Shown here one piece after another: positions 1 through 9,792 of a stretch of 64,000 bases of DNA. Numbering within the stretch: position 1 is the stretch's first letter; each line of letters begins with the position of its first letter. The position numbers and the translations under genes were made by a program. This DNA is from Bombyx mori (taxonomy: Eukaryota > Arthropoda > Insecta > Lepidoptera > Bombycidae), in contig NC_085107.1 in NCBI RefSeq assembly GCF_030269925.1, forward strand, positions 4,278,001 through 4,342,000, in the 5' to 3' direction. Under the pieces are notes generated by a model that did not search any database, was not told the DNA's origin, and was given only the letters and a program-made list of their open reading frames with translations.

Positions 1-149
1 GAATCTATTTCTAGAGACCTAAACGACTAAAACATGCATTAAAAACAAAATTAAATAATTTAATTTACAGTATTTATAGTAACTAGTTTAATCCTTGCTT
101 GTCAAAATCTTCTTTTAATAAAATTCTTTTTAATAATGTACAAGTGTAA

Positions 150-530
150 ATGTTGTGCTGCTTGCCCGTAATAGTATTAGCGTGCTTTATTTTATTTTAT
201 TTGTTGTTTCGTTGTAGACTGCCTACAGGTTGTTATTACGAGTACTGTGTGTGCTTATGTATTTTTTGTATTTTGGGTTCATCATTTAATTTGATTTTTG
301 TTTTGTTTTTCTTATTTTTATATTGGTTTACAACACGTTCTAAGTCTGTACACAAGTACCTAGCCTTCATTTCCGCAATGAATCAAAAGGAAACGGGGGT
401 GACTGAAAATCAGCGCTGTTCGATTTATCGACTTTGAACATCATTAGCTGAGCCACCTCCTTTTGCCTTTCTTTCTTTTATTTTATTTAGTGTGAAAAAC
501 AATAAATGATTTAATTATTATTATTATTCA
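150..530 (+). repeat. 3'-UTR remnant of a non-LTR retrotransposon
   Basis: This AT- and T-rich stretch ends in an AATAAA-like signal followed by a short (ATT)n run near 510-530, which is how many moth LINEs end. The open frame at 150-437 is hydrophobic, low in complexity and resembles no protein I know, so I read it as fortuitous. The jockey element begins just after the ATT run, so the older tail may have been its landing site. The family is not identified. Bases 1-149 are AT-rich and show nothing. Confidence 0.35.
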
Positions 531-539
531 AATAAGACA

Positions 540-1497
540 AAGTTACGCTTGGCGCGTTGCTCTGGATTCAACGAGCAACGCGCCGCCCTCGTCGCGGTCA
601 TAGGAAAGGACTTGTCGCTACGATGCTCGGTAGCGAAGCGTCCTGGAAGGCGATACTTGACTTCTGCGAGTCCACCATATCGCAGAAGGAGGCGACGAAA
701 AGAGAGAGGGAGAGCTCTTCCCTTTCCGCACCGATCCGTCGCCGTCGAGCCGGGGGCCTTAGAAGAAAGTATGAGCATACGTCCCGGCCCCGGTTGGTAG
801 TGGCTTACCCCCGGTGAAGTTCAAGGGACGACCTGAGGGGATTGAGGCTGCGCGGCGCACTACCAGCACTCTAGCGGGCTGCCAAGGAGTAATATCATCG
901 AAATAAAGAAGCAACCGGTTGGCGGTGTATTGCGTCCCAACCCGGCAGGCTGGTTTTGGTCCAGCGGGGTATTCCGGGATACCAGCGGCACCGTCTGGGC
1001 GGCCCGACGGGCTGCCGTACCGAGACGACCGCCGTTTCAGAACCTTCGATTCGCCTCGAAGGCTCCGTCGGCCGGGCGTTCTTGAGGTGAGCTGCATTCC
1101 GATAGAGGCACCCGTCACGTGCGGACGTGCTCATCGACCACTCGTTCGCCCGGTCTTTGTTCGCCCGGCTTTTGTTAGCCCGGCCATTGTTCGCGCGGCC
1201 TGTGATCGTGATACATCTGCCGACCAAGTGTTTTTCCTGGAAGCTTTTATTTGTTTCGTTTTAGTTATTTTTGTGTTCGTGGTACATTTGCCGACAAAGT
1301 GGTTTCCTGCAAGTATTTATTTGTTTTGTTTCTTTTTGTTATTTTTGATTTGTTTTGCTTTTTCTTTGTCCTGTAGTAATCGCGCCGCATTGCCACCTGT
1401 GTTCAATAGAACCGCTCAGGTCCGAGAAGTTGGGGCCTCGCCGCAAGGCGAGTGTTTTCTAAGACCCAGGGTAGCCCCACCTGGGCACGTAGACATC
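540..1497 (+). promoter_or_regulatory. 5' leader and probable internal promoter of the jockey element
   Basis: About 960 GC-rich bases precede the ORF1 ATG. LINEs of this clade carry an internal RNA polymerase II promoter in the leader, so that role is expected but not shown here. The frame of ORF1 stays open upstream from about 919 to the ATG at 1498 (193 codons) with no ATG, so it is either untranslated or reached from a non-AUG start. Short repeats of the type gcccggc(t/c)(t/a)ttgtt occur at 1150-1200, and T-rich blocks at 1230-1370. Confidence 0.45.
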
Positions 1498-3138
1498 ATG
1501 GACGCTGTATTTGCGGAATTTCTCCGGCTTCGCTACCCAAAGCTCACTTCCGAGTTTCAGGCCTTCAAGGCCGATCACACCGCGAGCCCTCTCGTAGACT
1601 CCGCCGAGCTCGGTGCTCCTGCGTCGCCTGTACCTGCGTGCAAAGCTTCTGCATCGAGCACCGCAGCCTCCGTCGTGCCTGCCGTTCCCGCGTCGCCTAT
1701 ACTGGCGAGTAAAACTGCTGCGTCGTCCGCCGTGGTCACCGTTCCAGCAGCGCGATCATCCGCGGCCTCCGTCGCGCCTTCCAAAACACCTACTCGTAGG
1801 TCACCTGCGCCCGCCTTCTCGTCCTCCGACTCTGACTCGGACATGGAGGTTGACCTCGCCCCCGCCTCATCGACGGATGGATTCACCCTGGTACAGAAGG
1901 GTAAGAAGCGTGCCGCGGAGTCCCGAGCTCCCGCGGCCGCTAAAATTAGCAAAGCCGCGAACGCGTCGCGCCCCCGCCCTCAGACTCCCGTTGCGCCCCC
2001 AGTCCGTGCCACTCCGTCGCCGCGTCCGATGGCACAAAATAAAACCCAGACCCCTCCCCCGGTTATCCTTCAGGAGAAGGCAGCTTGGGATCGAGTTTGC
2101 CTGGCCCTTAAGGCCAAAAATATAAATTTCACGAATGCCCGTAACCTCGCGAACGGCATTCAAATTAAGGTTCAAACACCCGACGACCATAGGGCCCTCT
2201 CTTCTTACCTCCGCAAGGAACGTATAAGTTTCCATACTTATACGCTCCAGGAGGAGCGCGAACTCCGCGTTGTAATACGCGGAATCCCTAAAGAGTTAGA
2301 TGTAGAGCTCGTCAAGGCCGATCTGTTAGAACAGGGCTTTCCAGTGAATTCTGTGCACCGTATGCACACCGGTCGCGGTAGGGAGCCATATAATATGGTT
2401 CTAGTCACCCTCCAGCCTACCCCCGAGGGTAAGAAAATCTTCAACACACAGGCCGTCTGTAGGCTCTCCGGTATCGCCGTCGAAGCCCCCCATAAAAAAG
2501 GCACTCCTAGCCAGTGCCATAACTGCCAACTGTACGGGCACTCTTCCCGTAACTGTCACGCGCGCCCCCGATGTGTTAAGTGTTTGGGCGATCACGCCAC
2601 GGCCCTCTGCGCTCGCGACCAAAAAACCGCGACGGAACCGCCTAGCTGCGTCCTGTGTCAAACACAGGGTCACCCCGCAAATTACCGCGGATGCCCCCGA
2701 GCCCCGAAAATAAATCGCCGCGTCGCCCGCCAAAACCGCCTCCGAGCTTCCGGCCCAGACATCAAAGCCTCGGCACCCTCTGTGTCGCAGGCTAAGCCAG
2801 CGTTCGTTCCGGCGCCGGTGCCCAGTGTCTCGGCCTGGGCGAAACCGCTGCCGTATATGAACACGGCTACAATTCCCTCCTCCGCGATTCGTCCCGCCCC
2901 CGCGACTCGTCCCGCCCCCGCGACTCGTCCCTCTCCCGCGACTTGCCCTCCGACCGCGTCCGACAATCTCGCTTTAGCGATCGACTTTTTTCAGTCGATC
3001 AACTTTGAGCGCGTTAACGCTTTGGGCGACGCCATTCGCGCTGCCTCCACTGCACAACACTTTATCGCCGTTGTGCAAGAATACGCCGACGTATACGCGT
3101 CATTAAATACGTACGTCCTCCCCTCACTCCGCCGGTAA
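1498..3138 (+). CDS. ORF1, gag-like nucleic-acid-binding protein of the jockey element
   Basis: The product (546 aa from the ATG at 1498) should package the element RNA into RNP particles. An Ala/Pro/Ser-rich N-terminal half with an acidic Ser-Asp patch (SSSDSDSDME) is followed by a Pre-C2HC domain (starting near VVIRGIPKELD) and three zinc knuckles from about residue 340. The knuckles have the patterns CX2CX4HX4C, CX2CX3HX4C and CX2CX4HX6C. Near the C terminus a six-residue motif of the type RPAPAT is repeated about three times, encoded by 18-bp tandem repeats at about 2890-2945. The start was chosen at the first in-frame ATG (catcATGGAC). The stop is three bases before ORF2, in the same frame. 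Confidence 0.85.
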   Translation: MDAVFAEFLRLRYPKLTSEFQAFKADHTASPLVDSAELGAPASPVPACKASASSTAASVVPAVPASPILASKTAASSAVVTVPAARSSAASVAPSKTPTRRSPAPAFSSSDSDSDMEVDLAPASSTDGFTLVQKGKKRAAESRAPAAAKISKAANASRPRPQTPVAPPVRATPSPRPMAQNKTQTPPPVILQEKAAWDRVCLALKAKNINFTNARNLANGIQIKVQTPDDHRALSSYLRKERISFHTYTLQEERELRVVIRGIPKELDVELVKADLLEQGFPVNSVHRMHTGRGREPYNMVLVTLQPTPEGKKIFNTQAVCRLSGIAVEAPHKKGTPSQCHNCQLYGHSSRNCHARPRCVKCLGDHATALCARDQKTATEPPSCVLCQTQGHPANYRGCPRAPKINRRVARQNRLRASGPDIKASAPSVSQAKPAFVPAPVPSVSAWAKPLPYMNTATIPSSAIRPAPATRPAPATRPSPATCPPTASDNLALAIDFFQSINFERVNALGDAIRAASTAQHFIAVVQEYADVYASLNTYVLPSLRR

Positions 3139-3141
3139 TCA

Positions 3142-6024
3142 ATGGCGTATATAAGTAGAGTAAAGCCCCTATCCGTAACGATAGGATTTTTTAATGCTTA
3201 CGGTCTCGCAAATCAACGTGATCAGGTTTCTGACTTTTTGCGTGACCATCAAATTGATATATTTTTAGTGCAGGAGACCCTACTTAAGCCCGCGCGCCGT
3301 GACCCTAAAATCGCGAACTATAACATGGTCAGGAACGACAGGCTCTCTGCTCGTGGTGGTGGTACCGTCATTTACTATAGAAGAGCCCTGCATTGCGTCC
3401 CGCTCGATCCTCCCGCGCTCGCTAATATCGAAGCATCAGTGTGCCGAATCTCACTGACGGGACACGCGCCGATCGTTATCGCGTCCGTTTATCTTCCACC
3501 GGATAAGATCGTTCTAAGCAGTGATATCGAGGCGCTGCTCGGCATGGGGAGCTCTGTCATTCTGGCGGGCGACCTAAATTGTAAACACATCAGGTGGAAC
3601 TCACACACCACAACTCCGAATGGCAGGCGGCTTGACGCGTTAGTCGATGATCTCGCCTTCGATATCGTCGCTCCGCTAACCCCGACTCACTACCCGCTAA
3701 ATATCGCACATCGCCCGGATATACTCGATATAGCGTTATTAAAAAACGTAACTCTGAGCTTACACTCGATCGAAGTAGTTTCAGAGTTAGATTCAGACCA
3801 CCGTCCCGTCGTTATGAAGCTCGGTCGCGCTCCCGATTCCGTTCCCGTCACGAGGACTGTGGTGGATTGGCACACGCTGGGCATCAGCCTGGCTGAATCT
3901 GATCCACCATCGCTCCCGTTTAGCTCGGACTCTACCCCGTCTCCTCAGGATACCGCTGAAGCCATAGACATCTTAACGTCACACATCACCTCGACATTAG
4001 ATAGGTCATCGAAACAAGTTGTAGCGGAGGACTTCCTTTACCGCTTCGGGTTGCCCGACGATATTAGGGAGCTCCTTAGAGCTAAGAACGCCTCGATACG
4101 CGCCTACGACAGGTATCCTACCGCGGAAAATCGTATTCGAATGCGTGCCTTACAACGCGACGTAAAGTCTCGCATCGCCGAAGTCCGAGATGCCAGATGG
4201 TCTGATTTCTTAGAAGGACTCGCGCCCTCCCAAAGGTCTTACTACCGCTTAGCTCGTACTCTCAAATCGGATACGGTAGTAACTATGCCCCCCCTCGTAG
4301 GCCCCTCAGGCCGACTCGCGGCGTTCGATGATGACGAAAAAGTAGAGCTGCTGGCCGATACATTGCAAACCCAGTGCACGCCCAGCACCCAATCCGTGGA
4401 CCCTGTTCATGTAGAATTAGTAGACAGTGAGGTAGGACGCAGAGTCTCCTTGCCACCCTCGGATGCGTTACCACCCGTCACCCCGATGGAAGTTAAAGAC
4501 TTGATCAAAGACCTACGTCCTCGCAAGGCTCCCGGTTCCGACGGTATATCCAACCGCGTTATTAAACTTCTACCCGTCCAACTCATCGTGATGTTGGCAT
4601 CTATTTTCAATGCCGCTATGGCGAACTGTATCTTTCCCGCGGTGTGGAAAGAAGCAGACGTTATCGGCATACATAAACCCGGTAAACCAAAAAATCATCC
4701 GACGAGCTACCGCCCGATTAGCCTCCTCATGTCTCTAGGCAAACTGTATGAGCGTCTGCTCTACAAACGCCTCAGAGACTTCGTCTCATCCAAGGGCATT
4801 CTCATCGATGAACAATTCGGATTCCGTACAAATCACTCATGCGTTCAACAGGTGCACCGCCTCACGGAGCACATTCTTGTGGGGCTTAATCGACCAAAAC
4901 CGTTATACACGGGAGCTCTCTTCTTCGACGTCGCAAAAGCGTTCGACAAAGTCTGGCACAACGGTTTGATTTTCAAACTATTCAACATGGGCGTGCCGGA
5001 TAGTCTCGTGCTCATCTTACGGGACTTCTTGTCGAACCGCTCTTTTCGATATCGAGTCGAGGGAACCCGCTCCTCCCCACGACCTCTCACAGCAGGAGTC
5101 CCGCAAGGCTCTGTCCTCTCACCCCTCCTATTTAGCTTATTCGTTAACGATATTCCCCGGTCGCCGCCGACCCATTTAGCTTTATTCGCCGACGACACGA
5201 CTGTTTACTATTCCAGTAGAAACAAGTCCCTAATCGCGAAGAAGCTTCAGAGCGCAGCCCTAGCCCTAGGACAGTGGTTCCGAAAATGGCGCATAGACAT
5301 CAACCCAGCGAAAAGTACTGCGGTGCTATTTCAGAGGGGAAGCTCCACATGGATTTCCTCCCGTATTAGGAGGAGGAATCTCACACCCCCGATTACTCTC
5401 TTTAGTCAATCCATACCCTGGGCCAGGAAGGTCAAGTACCTGGGCGTTACCCTGGATGCATCGATGACATTCCGCCCGCATATAAAATCAGTCCGTGACC
5501 GTGCCGCGTTTATTCTCGGTAGACTCTACCCCATGATCTGTAAGCGGAGTAAAATGTCCCTTCGGAACAAGGTGACACTTTACAAAACTTGCATAAGGCC
5601 CGTCATGACCTACGCGAGTGTGGTGTTCGCTCACGCGGCCCGCACACACATAGACACCCTCCAATCTCTACAATCCCGCTTTTGCAGGTTAGCCGTCGGA
5701 GCTCCGTGGTTCGTGAGGAACGTTGACCTACACGATGACCTGGGCCTCGAATCTATTCAGAAATACATGAAGTCAGCGTCGGAACGGTACTTCGATAAGG
5801 CTATGCGTCATGATAATCGCCTTATCGTAGCCGCCGCTGACTACTCCCCGAATCCTGATCACGCAGGAGCCAGTCACCGTCGACGCCCTAGACACGTTCT
5901 TACGGATCCATCAGATCCAATAACCTTTGCATTAGACGCCTTCAGCTCTAACACTAGGAGCAGGCTTAGGGACCTCGGTAACCGTACTCGTCGAACTCGA
6001 CAAAGAGTTCGCCGTGCAACCTAA
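3142..6024 (+). CDS. ORF2, APE endonuclease-reverse transcriptase of the jockey element
   Basis: The 960-aa polyprotein should nick target DNA and prime reverse transcription there. The endonuclease occupies about residues 1-220 and shows QETLLKP, GDLNCKHIRWNS and SDHRPVV, which carry the metal-binding Glu, Asp-Asn and Asp-His. The RT lies at about 450-720 with YRPISLL, FFDVAKAFDKVWH, GVPQGSVLSPLLF and the catalytic LFADDTTVYY (Asp pair near residue 683). The C-terminal region resembles the usual jockey thumb and tail. No stop or frameshift is seen. The ATG lies three bases after the ORF1 stop (TAATCAATG), which suggests termination-reinitiation or readthrough. Confidence 0.93.
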   Translation: MAYISRVKPLSVTIGFFNAYGLANQRDQVSDFLRDHQIDIFLVQETLLKPARRDPKIANYNMVRNDRLSARGGGTVIYYRRALHCVPLDPPALANIEASVCRISLTGHAPIVIASVYLPPDKIVLSSDIEALLGMGSSVILAGDLNCKHIRWNSHTTTPNGRRLDALVDDLAFDIVAPLTPTHYPLNIAHRPDILDIALLKNVTLSLHSIEVVSELDSDHRPVVMKLGRAPDSVPVTRTVVDWHTLGISLAESDPPSLPFSSDSTPSPQDTAEAIDILTSHITSTLDRSSKQVVAEDFLYRFGLPDDIRELLRAKNASIRAYDRYPTAENRIRMRALQRDVKSRIAEVRDARWSDFLEGLAPSQRSYYRLARTLKSDTVVTMPPLVGPSGRLAAFDDDEKVELLADTLQTQCTPSTQSVDPVHVELVDSEVGRRVSLPPSDALPPVTPMEVKDLIKDLRPRKAPGSDGISNRVIKLLPVQLIVMLASIFNAAMANCIFPAVWKEADVIGIHKPGKPKNHPTSYRPISLLMSLGKLYERLLYKRLRDFVSSKGILIDEQFGFRTNHSCVQQVHRLTEHILVGLNRPKPLYTGALFFDVAKAFDKVWHNGLIFKLFNMGVPDSLVLILRDFLSNRSFRYRVEGTRSSPRPLTAGVPQGSVLSPLLFSLFVNDIPRSPPTHLALFADDTTVYYSSRNKSLIAKKLQSAALALGQWFRKWRIDINPAKSTAVLFQRGSSTWISSRIRRRNLTPPITLFSQSIPWARKVKYLGVTLDASMTFRPHIKSVRDRAAFILGRLYPMICKRSKMSLRNKVTLYKTCIRPVMTYASVVFAHAARTHIDTLQSLQSRFCRLAVGAPWFVRNVDLHDDLGLESIQKYMKSASERYFDKAMRHDNRLIVAAADYSPNPDHAGASHRRRPRHVLTDPSDPITFALDAFSSNTRSRLRDLGNRTRRTRQRVRRAT

Positions 6025-6038
6025 CCCATGAATCAGCT

Positions 6039-6087
6039 CGCTGAGTTTCTCGCCGGATCTTCTCAGCGGGTCGCGATTCCGATCCGG
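6039..6087 (+). promoter_or_regulatory. Predicted H-type RNA pseudoknot in the jockey 3' UTR
   Basis: CGCTGAG (6039-6045) pairs with CTCAGCG (6062-6068). The loop between them contains CCGGATC (6053-6059), which pairs with GATCCGG (6081-6087), giving classic pseudoknot topology with a 7-nt first loop and a 12-nt third loop. In the related tails at 11673-11723 and 38687-38737 the first stem reads CCCACTGAG/CTCAGTGGG, so one base pair changes from G-C to A-U with pairing kept. Such 3' structures are recognised by the RT in some LINEs; that function is inferred. Confidence 0.6.
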
Positions 6088-6267
6088 TAGTAGATTCATT
6101 CGCGAAGCAATTGCTCTTGAGTTGTTAGGTCTCCTTCGGAGGCGCTCGGGCAGTTGTTAGCTAATCCCGCCCCTCTTGGCTGAGCCTCTGCTCGCCCACC
6201 TGTCCTGGTGAAACTGGAAAGGCCTTCGGGCCACCAGTAAAGTATCAATCATAAAAAAAAAAAAAAA

Positions 6268-6499
6268 GGTGAGCTGCATCGTCTTGCTAGAGTGTTGACC
6301 GCGGTAACCCACTTACTTCTTCCGGGTTTTGATCTCGGAGGGGATCGGACGCTTGGGTGAAAAGTGTAGGGGAGTCGTTTAGGGAGTAGGATTCTGAAAA
6401 CATCGCTGGGCCGCGGTCGCGGTCCAGTCCCACATACCAAGTGCACCCCGTAGGCGCGAGGCCTAGCAAAAGGATCGGCCCCCGGCCCGAAAAAAAAAG
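6268..6499 (+). other. GC-rich 3' extension ending in a second A run
   Basis: After the A run at 6253-6267 comes about 225 bp of GC-rich sequence that contrasts with the AT-rich DNA beyond, and it ends in nine A residues at about 6490-6498. The layout (element, A tail, short unique piece, second A tail) fits a 3' transduction through a weak first poly(A) site, or an independent short retro-insert. The first bases (ggtgagctgcat) also occur in the element's own leader near 1084, which hints at a rearranged copy. No coding sequence is recognised. Confidence 0.4.
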
Positions 6500-8879
6500 G
6501 CTATCCAGACGCATAATAACAGAAATCGACAACATTACTTCAGTACGCCACCAGGGCACTGCTAACCTACATGACAGTCAACGTGTTAATTGGATCATCT
6601 GATCTTGTAATGATATCTGACAAGTAGATTATCAAACCAGTCATTAGGTATTCATGAGTGTAAAAAACAATATAGTTTCGAAATTAAGCTCTTATTTATC
6701 CTCAAACTTCATAACTAAGTACCTACGGAACTTTGCATATGATGGTATGTTTCTTGAAAAGGTGATGAACAAATGCAAAACACCATCACAAACAACATTT
6801 AATAAAATAAGAATTACATTAATATTCGTACGTATAATATGCTAAACAACAATACGATATTTATTTATTAAGGTTAAATATAGTAAATTAAGAAACACAT
6901 TAGAATTACGAATCTACTGATGATCAATACATTATAATGATTACATGATGATGATAATTAATTATGTTTTAATAATGATAATGAAGTTACATAATATGTG
7001 TGTGTTTGAACTGTGCTATTGATTATTTTTTGATATTAAAGTAATCTAAAGTAATCGAAAACAATGAGTCATCATTTTCTTTGCTTGTCTTTTCTTTCTC
7101 CTTTTTTGTTACCTGTTGGCGAGCTTTGGTGCTGTCAATATTCTTTGTTAAGTTTCAACTTAGCTTAACAAACACGTACTAAAAAAAAACCTTAACAAAC
7201 AAAATCAAACATGTATCACATCAAATATATCCAAGTATTGAGACTATTGAGATGAGGCATTAGGCTCGAATTTAGATACTACGAATATGAATTATGTAAT
7301 GAAATTATTATAATACATAAAAATACGCACATTACTAAAGCTTAACTGCCATATGACAAGTCAAAGATTGAAACGCTTGCACTACAACATGAAAACCTGA
7401 AATAAAATGAAACTATATGAAAACCTACAACCCGAAACATGAAGTCACAGTCTAAATTCCTAAAACAGTCTCTTTTAGGCAGAAATAGGACGTGGCACAA
7501 ACATACGCACGTCGTACCCTGCTTGCTGTACTCAAGTGTATGATCAAAGTTAGATTGCTTGTTTTCCCGGTTCTGTTTCGGTGGTTTAGAGACGAAATTG
7601 TGGTATTATTTAATAGCATTTTATACTAAACGTGTAGAGGAAATTCAACCTTTTCCTAAAAAGTATTGAGGGTTAGATTCGAATACTGCGTATGCATGGT
7701 TCGATTTTATAGACGGAGAGACTGTTATTACTACACTGCCTCGACTATTAGGGCACAGAATAAATTACGCGAATAAGATTTTGATTTTAATAGACTTGAT
7801 CTTGTTTAGTGGCGACTGCCTTAAAACAAGGTCCAAGTGAAACGAAATAAATATAATATAATAAAGAAATAATGCTCCAAACTAGGATTCTCATCTGTGC
7901 TATGTGTAAAGGGTACATAAACAAACAATTACTAGGATTCCTAGACACTAGAGGATAAATAATAAATAAATTTAATAAAGATACTAATTCTGAACGAGAA
8001 TTGAGCACTCGTGGAAGACTACTCAGGATGACAAGAGTTATTGCTACTAAAGAGTGATCGAACAAGTGCAAGCTAAAGACAGCGCCATTTTTTATATTGC
8101 CTTGTGCCTTATACTTATATTCGAAAGAAATACACGATTATTTAAGTACTATACTAACAAAAATATGAATAGATTTTAACAGTTATCTATAATATTATCC
8201 ACAACATACGAAAATATTTTTAATGCATATATTAAATGCATATACAGAGATGTGATGTTTTAACAGCGTTCATACTTTTAGTAATGCTCAAGTAACTATA
8301 GAATTAGATTCATTTACAACCGTAAACATGTATTTGTAAACAACATGATAATTTTTTGATATGTCACGTTTAGATACAAATCTACTAACAGTTAATAATA
8401 TGTATTTAATAGTTTATCTGATGAAAACATCGTAATAAAATATCTTATTAATCAGGAGATGAATACAATTTCTGAACAGGCAATTAAACAAAGCAGTTTT
8501 TTAACAAATTTAAATGCAACAAAGAGTTACCTCCATGAGGCTAAAAATAAAAATCATTCGTTCCAAATGATAAAAATGTGCACACAGCTTAATTTTTAAT
8601 ATCTAAAACAATATTTTGATGAATGCCCTAAATATACTAATATTAATGTAGCTTATTGCCCAGATTGTAACAACAATAAGCCTATCATTTATTACAAGAT
8701 AAAATAATAAATTAACACAAAATACATCAACCACTCTCGATCTTTGAATTGAGGAACAAGAAAGCTTATGTATGATACGACTAGATTAGAATTACTTACA
8801 TATATATTATCTTAATATAAATTAATTGCTCGAAAAATATTTGGAAGCTTTGCTTTCTTTTTACCTTTTTCTATGTTAT
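6500..8879. other. AT-rich DNA without recognised gene
   Basis: About 2.4 kb of AT-rich sequence in which every open frame is short, low in complexity and lacks codon structure. I see no tRNA, no transposon terminus and no exon with convincing splice sites. It probably lies 3' of the minus-strand gene ending at 9000. Confidence 0.5.
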
Positions 8880-8885
8880 TTTAAT
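8880..8885 (-). terminator. Candidate poly(A) signal (ATTAAA)
   Basis: On the minus strand ATTAAA lies about 115 bases after the stop codon of the lysine-rich exon. It is the nearest hexamer of this kind I found; no AATAAA is seen closer. The assignment is positional only. Confidence 0.3.
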
Positions 8886-8999
8886 AAAATATACTTAAAA
8901 ATCAGATGGTAATTCACTATTAACTCCAAGAAAAGCGTTGCAGCAATGATTATATAATATATGTTAAGAAAACTTTAAATAAATGGTAAGATGAATAAA

Positions 9000-9488
9000 T
9001 TATGTCTTTTTGCCGCGTTTCTTTTTTTTTTTGGGCTTAGCCTGATCTGGCTTGGCTTGACTTGTTTCTTTTTTAGCTTTTGCTTTTTCAGTTTCATTTT
9101 TCGTTTTCCCTTTTTGTTTTACATTTTTTGAACTGGTTGATGATGCCTTGATTTTTTTTTTAGTATCTGGCTTACTGTTCGATTTTTCCTTCTTATTTTT
9201 ATTTTTCAAATTTGTATTTGCTTTTACCTCTGAACAGAAAGAGGGTGAGCCGTCGGGCTCTTGTTTCTGTGAAACTCGGGTTCGATTTTTTTGCTTCGAG
9301 GTCTGCTCCATTGAAGTATTATGTATTGTATCATTGTTATTCTTACTAGAACTTTCTGATTTATTCTGTACCTTTCGATTGCGCCGTCCTGTTTTTTTTA
9401 AGCGACTTGATTTCAAGTGTGCTAATCGTCGACTTATCATTTTCTTTTTACTTTTTTTCATATTTAAATGAAAAGATTCACTTTTAAT
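9000..9488 (-). CDS. Terminal exon of a lysine-rich, probably nuclear protein
   Basis: On the minus strand a strong acceptor (tttatttcttacag) ends at 9489, and the frame is open from there to the TAA at 9000 (162 codons, phase 0). The peptide is Lys/Ser/Asn/Gln-rich and disordered, with basic clusters such as RRLAHLKSSRLKK and a C-terminal KKKKKRGKK. These look like nuclear or nucleolar localisation signals and RNA-binding tails. If the upstream exon is noncoding, translation would start at the ATG at 9461, giving 153 aa. No family is recognised. The first exon may be the candidate at 15708-15850. Confidence 0.5.
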   Translation of the reverse strand: MKSESFHLNMKKSKKKMISRRLAHLKSSRLKKTGRRNRKVQNKSESSSKNNNDTIHNTSMEQTSKQKNRTRVSQKQEPDGSPSFCSEVKANTNLKNKNKKEKSNSKPDTKKKIKASSTSSKNVKQKGKTKNETEKAKAKKETSQAKPDQAKPKKKKKRGKKT

Positions 9489-9677
9489 CTGTAAGAAATA
9501 AAATGAACTAAAATGTATTTGAAATGAAAAGTGAAATTGAATTATAATATATATTCTTGTGAACGTTAACTCAAATTTGATATTATATTTTACTCAACAA
9601 AATGCTCAGCAAGCAATCCACCAAGTTGTCGTGTTTGTTAACTAAACATCGATTTATACTTTTGCACGAATATCTGG

Positions 9678-9792
9678 TTTTTTATGGCCCTTGTAGGCAG
9701 ACGAGCATACGGCCCATCTGATGGTGAGTGGTCACCGTCGCCTATGGATTTCAGCAATGCCAGGGGCAGAGCCAAGCCGCTGCCTACCGCCT
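9678..9792 (-). repeat. 3'-tail fragment of LINE family L (truncated)
   Basis: The stretch starts with a T run and reads ccttgtaggcagacgagc..., matching the last ~115 bases of the intact LINE at 54633-58325 with a few substitutions. It is a severely 5'-truncated insertion on the minus strand. The open frames that cross it are not host genes. Confidence 0.75.

Larger units (their letters stand above)
540..6267 (+). mobile_element. Intact jockey-clade non-LTR retrotransposon (family A)
   Basis: A GC-rich leader, a gag-like ORF1, an endonuclease/reverse transcriptase ORF2, a 3' UTR and a 15-base A run (6253-6267) follow one another without a break. Pre-C2HC gag plus CCHC knuckles and an APE endonuclease joined to RT is the jockey-clade layout. 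Both ORFs are free of stops, so the copy may be active or recently inserted. The 5' boundary is estimated from the composition change near 540, and I could not see a clean target-site duplication. Decayed relatives lie at 11573-11856, 38676-38874, 40020-40760, 45589-47976 and 53935-54365, so this family has been active here repeatedly. Confidence 0.85.

Noticed and set aside
150..437. Hydrophobic 95-codon open frame that could pass for a small membrane protein
   Set aside because: It is driven by T-rich LINE 3'-UTR-like sequence and has no splice, promoter or domain support.
759..1118. Minus-strand open frames over the jockey leader
   Set aside because: GC-rich sequence lowers stop frequency; the plus-strand element explains the region.
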